Origin: Lantana camara
Lineage: Eukaryota > Streptophyta > Magnoliopsida > Lamiales > Verbenaceae
DNA: 64,000 nt
Assembly (NCBI GenBank): GCA_037501455.1
Contig: CM074856.1
Location: 92,330,001 to 92,394,000, forward strand
Direction of reading: 5' to 3'
The notes under the pieces were generated by a model. That model saw only the letters and a program-made list of their open reading frames with translations. It was not told where the DNA came from and did no database searches. Shown here one piece after another: positions 57,474 through 64,000 of the stretch. The position numbers and the translations under genes are program-made. Numbering within the stretch: the stretch's first letter is position 1; each line of letters begins with the position of its first letter.

Positions 57474-57505
57474 ACTGTTAAGTTTTGAAACGATGCACCA
57501 ATCAT

Positions 57506-57607
57506 AAGGGAACCCCGTCTCTTGAACAAGAATGAAAGAACCCCGTCTTTCAGCAAGAAATGAGAAAACCTCGTTTCTCAGCAAGAAGTGAGAGAACCCC
57601 GTCTCTC
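57506..57607. repeat. Four tandem hairpins with exact 28-bp period (element E)
   Basis: 18-nt units start at 57506, 57534, 57562 and 57590. Arms are AAGGGA/TCTCTT, GAAAGA/TCTTTC, GAGAAA/TTTCTC and GAGAGA/TCTCTC around ACCCCG or ACCTCG. The unit differences are compensatory. Confidence 0.93.
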
Positions 57608-57798
57608 AACATGCATGAAAGTAATTCGGAAAAAACCCGATTGAAGAAACAATGGCATGGATGTTACATAAACAAATAGAATCATGTTAATTTCATAAAT
57701 ATCATATAGACAAATAAAAATCATTTTAATCACATACTTATCATTCACAATTAACTAATTCGCAATGAACAAGAAATTAAATACAATAACAATAAAAT

Positions 57799-58611
57799 TC
57801 ATGATGCACGTGATATGCATGGCTCGATGTACCGTTCACCGCTGGTTGTACTATGCATATAATTGGTACCTTCTTCCCTCCTGACCGACTTCACATTCAC
57901 AGTTTGTACCCCTCTCTCACGAACACCTTCCCGAGCAAGAACAAGCAATCTTTCATTCCTGGTGGATTTCTTTTGTCGCTTGGAACATGTATCTATTTGA
58001 TGCTCATCACTCCCACAGTAGAGACATAATCTCAACCGTCTCCTACAGCCATCATAAGTGTGGCTATCGCGTCCACGATAGTTGCAAAGAAATTTCCCGG
58101 AATATGTTGTTGAATCCGGGGTACGTGAAGCTCCTGAACTCGATCCAAGTGATTGTTTCCTTTTCTTTCGGGATCTTTCTGGAGGTGTCGGGGTATGATA
58201 AGAGATAGGTCGCTTTCCTTTGTTGAGAGTTTGTCCTGATTTTGAACTTAAGGTCTGCCCGGGTTGAGGATTAGACCTCCTTGCCATCAACGAGGTGGTG
58301 CCTTGAACTTTCTCTTGGGAGCCACTTGGAGTTAGTTCCCACACTCTTTGGATTTTCTTGAGTTGTGACCCGGTGGAATCCTTATTTCCTTCAAAGGATC
58401 TTGAAGATGGTTGGTTCTGAAATTCCCTAAATGCTATCGAAATTTGGCCCGACTGTGATGATAAAACTTGTGGCGCTGAGGACACATACTCTTTTATCTT
58501 CTGATCCACCAAACCAACCAAGGAATCGAAAAACTCCTGAGGCTGAACCGGAGGGGGTAGCTGCGGGGAAACCCTAGGCACTTGCTTACAATGAGGGTGA
58601 TCTTGAGACAT
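57799..58611 (-). pseudogene. Truncated gag with zinc-knuckle remnant, element E
   Basis: 270 codons from ATG 58609-58611, which follows the predicted acceptor TTAATTGTAG|G by one base. The N-terminus resembles A and C gag (PPPVQPQEFFDSLVGLVDQKIKEYV, AFREFQNQ, QLKKIQRVWELTPSGSQEK), but most of the gag core is deleted. After a Ser/Gly/Lys-rich linker come two knuckles, the first damaged (CNYRGRDSHTYDGC, Cys to Arg) and the second intact (CLYCGSDEHQIDTC). The open frame persists although the core is lost, so it may have been kept as an RNA-binding peptide or may simply be young. No protease follows. Confidence 0.8.
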
Positions 58612-59116
58612 CCTACAATTAAAACACTAGATATGCATGTTGAATTAATATGTCAATGCAGGTAGCACACTTGGAAATGATAAAGTTCAACATATTGGAA
58701 TAATTAGGCTTAAACGGAAAAACATGTATATGTATAGAAATTTAAAATTTTAAATACCATATGATGCACGTGCTTATGGATGCATTGAACCTGTCACCGG
58801 AGTAATGGAAAATTTTATCTCGACATGTAACTCCTTGTTCGTTGAATTATAAGCTTGTATTGAGTTGGTAATCATTTCTTGTTTTCCCACGGTCTTCTAT
58901 TCTTCAGATTTATCTAACATCCACTTGAACATTCCCACAGCTCAGTATTATGATTTCTGAAACCCGAAGTCTTCTATGCTCACAGAATTAACATCTAGCT
59001 TACTCTTTAATAGTTACTCCCAAATTGTTGCCCGAATCCTCTTCATGATTGCCACTTTGATCCAACTTTCTTGTTTACTCTTTAAGAGTTTGAATAATTG
59101 AATGAATTCCCTTTTC

Positions 59117-61676
59117 CTCGACACTGTTCATTCGTAGCCATTTTGAGCTTATTTCCTCGTCGATTCTTCTCCGATTTAAAAGGTAAGCATGTTTTCTTGA
59201 TGTCCATTCGTTTTTGTCTCTTTTAAGCTTAGATTTGCATGAATTCACGGAGTATCGAGCTTGTATTGGTCATGTATATGAATAGTAAAGGTTTCATAAA
59301 CTTTTGATGAATTCTTGCCAATCTTTGATGTATATCTTTAATTGAAGCTGACTATATGATCTCCTTGACTTCTCTAATGCATGAGTGATGAATTATTTCG
59401 TGGTGATTGCATGAATTTCGAACCCCATGGATGCAGTCTTGAAGAACTTGAAGGAAAAATGAAAATAAGAACTCTCTTGCCTTCTTGCTTGATTCCTCCA
59501 ATTTGCTGCGATTTTCTTACATGTTTTATGGTTTATTTTTTGTATAGTTATTATTTGTTAGCTTCTGTTTCTTGGTCCTTCTTCCCTCCCCTGTTTTGGT
59601 CCTTGTTTGTTCAATCTTTTGTAGGTGCGAGTAGTGTCGCGGCCGTGATCGAGCGTAGGGTAAAACTTATCGCGGCCGCGGTGAAGCAGCAGGTTTGGCT
59701 TCTGTTGTGGTGTCACGGCCGTGACCCGTTTGTGCTTAGAAGGTGTCACGGCCGTGACCAGCCTCCAGTGGTACTGCTGGAGTGGCGGCGCGGCCGCGAC
59801 CTCTCCATACGTGAAAGGTGGCGCGGCCGCGATAATGAGTGTGTTGTGTGAGTTTGTTTCTTGGTTGGTTACATGATTATGTGTTCGTTTAACCTCGTTT
59901 TCGACTTCTATGATTAGTTAACTTCATGTTTTATATGTTACGTGCTTTAATGTGAATTTATTATTTGATTTTGATGCTCGTATATGCAATACATGACAAG
60001 TTATGCCTTAAACGTTCTCTTACGTGCATGCATGAAATTGTACCTTGTTTACTTGATTGATTTTATATCTCTTTATTTGTTTTATGATATGTGGGCATTG
60101 TTAACTTGTTGCATGGTGTGTTATCTTGTTATATGTGAATTTTGGATTCGTTTGACATGAAACGTGCTAGTTATGACTTGATATGGCTTGTTATGCCTAA
60201 GTGTGACATGCATGATAACTTGTTACATTTAAATCACATCATTTGCACTCATATGCATATGCTGAGCGTCTAATTGGTGCATTTTAGGTCTAAGTTTGTT
60301 TCTTGTCACTTGTTTTGTTCAAGGGATCATCCCGTTGGTGATGAGGTGGTCCATAGGCGCCCGTTTGCCTCCTTTTGTTCCCGTTACGTCTTGAAGGTGA
60401 GGTTTTATTTTTTTTAGTTATCTTGGCCTACAACCCTATGTGTTTTGAAGCCTGCATGCAAAATACGTATATGATATGATAAATATGTGCTTGATATGTA
60501 TTTTGAGGGCTTGTCCCGCTTGTCACGAATCTTGAAAACGTTTTTATATGTATATACGTTATGCTTTGTTTTGTTTTGTTTTGAAAAGCTTTGAGGTATG
60601 TTTTGAAACTTGTAGCGAGTTATGACCTTGAAAGATAGGTCACTTGACACGAATTTGTACATGATTTGTTGGGCCCCGGAGATTGTGGGACAGAGCATCT
60701 GGGTCGGCCAAGGGGTCGTCGGATAAACCTCTCGTTCATGATCTCTAACTTATAGGACGAACCCGAAACCCACTAGGAGGTTGGTGGGGGACGGAGTCCT
60801 CGGGTGTGAGTGTCGCGAAACTCATGATCCATACATACACGATTTGCATGGATGGTTAGGGGTGTATAACCCTTCCATCACCGGAGCTTGAGGTAGGTTT
60901 GTTTTGTTTTGACTTGTACTTGTCTTGACATAAGGAGTTTGGAAGAAACCCATACTCGTCGGGTAGTTTGTCTTATTTTATCTTGTCTTGAGTCTATAAA
61001 ATGGGAATGGATTCTTAAGTATTTAAAATTGGTTATTTTAGCCTTCGGGCCTTAAGTTCTTTTGTATATATATCTACTATCACGGGAAATGTTTTGGCGT
61101 GCAAAAACCATCCCCAGTTCATGGATTATTTACGATCTTGATACGTGCTTTGCTCTATATTTATACGGGTGTGTGTGTTAGCCCCCTCACCAGTCTCTAG
61201 GACTGACCCTCATGGTTTCTCTCTTTTTCCCTCTTGTGTTCTTTGAGTTATAGGTTTTAATCGTGGCTTGTGCTAGGTGACGGTCTTTGCTCTAGAGTCT
61301 TGGAGTGTTGTAGCGAGTCTCATACATATTGTATTTTATTTTCGTACTGAGCTTTGAACCTTGTATATGACCATGTTTTGAACTTGTAGAGCATGTTTAT
61401 AATTTAATTCGGCCCATAGTTGCAAGTCATGTATAATTGATTTAATTTGGATAACTTGCATGTATGTAAACTGTATAATTTTGAATCCTGTTGCTTTCGC
61501 TTTTGCTTTGATTTTGTATACGCGCTTTGATTTGAGGTCTAGACCGCCTAGCCTAGGGTTTTGTTTTTGTTTGTCTCCAGTTCACCGTGGTTTGATCCGT
61601 GTACGAAGTCTTTGTTTCATTACACGTGTCGAGCCATGGTGCGGGGGATGTGGTGCCCACCGCTCGGGGTGATATA
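59117..61676 (+). mobile_element. Partial LTR of F2
   Basis: Colinear with F1's LTR from about 47878 to its end, without the D insertion, and about 5-7% different by eye. It has the donor at 59183 (AAAG|GTAAGC) and a well-preserved palindrome array. The LTR end is mutated to GATATA. The first 660 bp or so are missing at the junction with E. Confidence 0.85.
59635..59834. repeat. Paired palindrome array, LTR of F2
   Basis: CGGCCG cores at 59640, 59673, 59716, 59749, 59791 and 59824, spaced 33, 43, 33, 42 and 33 bp. The third and fourth are GTGTCACGGCCGTGACC; the second, fifth and sixth have GCGGCCGC. Confidence 0.95.
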
Positions 61677-62967
61677 TCCTTAATTGGTATTATTTGAGAA
61701 CTTTTTTTTATTGAATAACTTTGTTATAAGTACATCACTTCCGAGTTCAATGATGAGAAGATTCCATTGTCGAAGATGGTAGCAAATTTTGGAGAAACTA
61801 GGGATTTCTTCAAGTGCTGGGAGTTGGTAGAATGCTCCAAGTATAGAGAATTTGAAGACATGATAAGAGGTTGCTGAAGAACAAGAATTTGAAGATTTTG
61901 AAGGCTCTGTGACTTCAATATCCCTGTTCAAGCTCAAGAAGACACTATGGAAAGCAAAGGAATTAATACCAAGTTTGACATCTCCTCCACGGTGAAAGGT
62001 ACACGAAGCATTCATGGCATTTCATATATGCGTATTTTATTCCCGGGGAAACCCATTTCTTTGCTACTTCTCTTCCTCGTTGCTTTTAGTGTTTACTTGT
62101 TGATTGCGTTCATGTTTCTTTTCTTTTGTGCAATCTCACACTTGGAGAGAGTTTGGTGAGGAGAGGGCTCGAGTGGCTTGTGAGTTGTGAGGGTCGAGTT
62201 GTCGGTGGTCTTGTTTGAAGGTGCCTGGTGAGGTACGGAGCTACCTTAGGCGTGGTTTGGTTGTTAGAGCACCAAGTCCGGTTTCTACAGGGTTTTGTAG
62301 GCTACGCGTGGAGTTGAAGAACCGAGTTTACCTCAGAATTAGAAGTCTCTTGTGTCACCGAGGTACACTAGGCGAATCTTCTTTAAGAATGCCAACCCGT
62401 GGGCATGAGTGATTAAGAAGAGGCACGGTTTTGAGTGGGGAGAGGCGGTTAAAGAGAGTTACCTTCGCATTGGCTTTTGTCGGCCCAAGGTACCAAGGCT
62501 ACTCGCTCTCGATCGAGGCACAAAGGAAGGCTTTGCTCGTGTGTTGCTAGCGGGAGAGCGTGGCCTATGCCTCGACAAGTGCAAGGTCACAAGTTTCACC
62601 CACTCTCGGTTTGAGTTGTTCGAAGACTTGACGAACCGGTAAGGTGTAGTAGCGCGAGAAAGGATGTTGCAAACTCTGTGTAACAATATCTAAAGCGTCT
62701 TCGGTTGAAGACCGAGCATTGGGAACCAGTAGAGATTCTCCAACTACTTTCGAATTCTATTTTGAAGTGGGAGCGAACGGCTATGGACTTTGTGTCCGGT
62801 TTGCTAAGTTAAGGAGACTTCGATGAGAGTTGAGTGATTGCTCGTTTTAACAAGCTAATCCGTTTCTCACATAGCTTGATGGCTCAATAGGTTCGAGAGC
62901 TTCCTTCCGGATTCGATTAAGACACTGTTGAGGGCCTGAGGACAGGTCCTTTTGAAGGGGGGAAGTT
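61677..62967 (+). pseudogene. Collapsed internal region of F2
   Basis: Starts with a damaged PBS region (ATTGGTA at about 61685-61691). A deletion of roughly 380 bp relative to F1 removes the acceptor and gag start. The rest matches F1, and beyond F1's break it shows an integrase-core trace KWERTAMDFVSGL near 62757-62800. It ends in hairpin GGGCCTGAGGACAGGTCC (62932-62949) and PPT 62950-62967. Confidence 0.75.
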
Positions 62968-63271
62968 TGTAACATCCCAACTGTTCGGCCGTACAGGTAC
63001 GCTCTAACGAGAGTGTTAGTTGCTCGTTTTAATTATTTATTTATGCTCTTATATGTTTATTAAATTGTTTAAGTGCTTATTTGAATTTATATGATTTAAT
63101 TGTTAAGTGTTTTATTTGATCTTTAATACGTATTTGCTCGTTTACTCTTGTATTTGACCCATATGTGCTCGTATTTGATTTTCGATTTTTGTAAGAATTT
63201 GATATACATGAATTATGTGTTTTATGAACTCGTTTCCATGCTCGTTATTTGTTTTTGAGTTCGTTTGATAC
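62968..63271 (+). mobile_element. 3' LTR of F2, first 304 bp
   Basis: Starts TGTAACATCCCAACTG after the PPT and matches the start of F1's LTR. It is interrupted after GATAC by LTR J. Confidence 0.85.
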
Positions 63272-64000
63272 TGTGACACCCCATTCGTCCGTCCGTACAG
63301 GTACATGACATGTGTGAGTTTAATTTCCCTAATTACCTTAATTTTCATACTTTAATTTATTTATGTACTTGATATATGTTCTTTATTTAATATTTATGTG
63401 AATTTAGATGAAATTACTTGAAATTAATTGATTTAAATGTCATAAATATGCCTAAGTGTTTTTATTATTTGAAATCTTATAATATTTGAATTAATGTGAC
63501 ATGAATTTAATTTTCTAGCATGTTAAATTTCTTGAATTATATAAACTTAATTGAATTAATCGCATTTGGACTTGATTGTATGATTTTTAGAAGTTTTAGG
63601 ACTTAATTGAAAATAGGCTTTGGGCCTATTTGATCTTTTTGAAAGTTTGAGGGCCTATTTAAAAATAGGACCCCTTAGGCTTATTTAATTCATATCTTGA
63701 GTTACGGAACTCGGATTCGAGATTCGTCTTTGGCGTTGGACTCATTTCGACGATTCGGATGCAAGGGATTTAACCTCGTAATTTTTCAGTGCCATTTGAA
63801 CCTCATACGAAGCCATTTTCATCTTGTTTGGACCAAAATTCAAGATTGGTCCCACCTTGACTTCTTAGACCTGATTTTAAGCCAAACATCAGCCATTTTC
63901 TTTCCCATTTCTTACCCTTTCTCAATGTGTAACAGCAGCTCTTGGAGGCAAGGAAGAGCAACTCACTATTCACCTTCTTCTCCACCATTTTTTGCTCAAG
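63272..64000 (+). mobile_element. LTR J, 5' part, running off the window
   Basis: Starts TGTGACACCCC followed by a CGTCCGTACAGGTAC block like other plus-strand LTR starts, then AT-rich U3 with AATTGAAAATAGG-type text. It interrupts F2's LTR after GATAC, the expected TSD. No gene is seen in the available part. Confidence 0.7.

Larger units (their letters stand above)
54846..59116 (-). mobile_element. Truncated gag-only element E
   Basis: Has its 3' LTR (54846-57436), PPT, tandem hairpins, a gag-like gene and about 500 bp of leader. The 5' LTR and PBS are missing, and near 59116 the sequence passes directly into LTR text of F2. PPT and gag are only about 360 bp apart, so pol was already absent: a gag-only derivative. 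The left flank GACCGAGCA matches F2 at 62709-62717, placing the insertion in the F internal region. The right limit is approximate. Confidence 0.85.

Noticed and set aside
57506..57607. CRISPR-like regular repeat (28-bp period)
   Set aside because: The units themselves are the hairpins, vary between copies, have 10-bp spacers and lie inside a plant retrotransposon; no cas genes.
59381..59851. 156-codon plus-strand frame in F2's LTR
   Set aside because: It spans the palindrome array and intron region; the corresponding region of F1 is broken, so it is a chance frame.

Overview
This window looks like plant (angiosperm) heterochromatin built almost entirely from nested Ty3/gypsy LTR retrotransposons. 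I recognise no host gene, tRNA, rRNA or CRISPR array. The coding remnants carry gag, two CCHC zinc knuckles, an aspartic protease, RT, RNase H, an HHCC/DDE integrase and a C-terminal chromodomain-like region, in that order. LTRs of about 2.4-3.9 kb and a primer-binding site complementary to initiator tRNA-Met point to chromoviruses of the Tekay/Del type. The species cannot be told from the sequence.

Layout. 1-5422: old minus-strand LTR fragments (M, L), with solo LTR K (532-2975, TSD CGCCG) inside M. About 5423-5920 and 26783-27300: an old, poorly resolved LTR (X). 5921-26777: element A, a complete but mutated gag-pol element on the minus strand (TSD GATTT). Its 5' LTR is split by element B (15136-26017, TSD TAATC), a young non-autonomous element with 3.9-kb LTRs and a 3.1-kb internal region without coding capacity. 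27636-47217: degenerate plus-strand element H, whose right LTR is interrupted by element C (36974-47133, TSD CTATT), the best-preserved gag-pol copy. 47218-63271: plus-strand family F as two pieces, F1 and F2. F1 carries solo LTR D (49621-52643, TSD TTCCA) and is broken by truncated gag-only element E (54846 to about 59116). 63272-64000: start of another plus-strand LTR, J.

How the parts relate. The autonomous families (A, C) encode the proteins. B, E, F and H lack usable pol, yet keep the same cis architecture. That architecture comprises a predicted splice donor in the LTR with an acceptor directly before the gag ATG, a hairpin with a GCAA loop overlapping the PBS, a hairpin with a GGA loop abutting the polypurine tract, and an array of GC-rich palindromes downstream of the donor. 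This suggests mobilisation in trans with conserved cis signals.

The most striking and unexplained signal is the palindrome array. In every family with a readable array, 16-nt palindromes occur in pairs with a fixed register (32 bp in A, B, C, D, E; 33 bp in F; 34 bp in H), although the palindrome sequence differs between families. A second array of tandem hairpins with a 28-bp period and compensatory stem changes lies beside the polypurine tract in the non-autonomous elements B and E. All alignments were made by eye; boundaries supported by target-site duplications are exact, others approximate.
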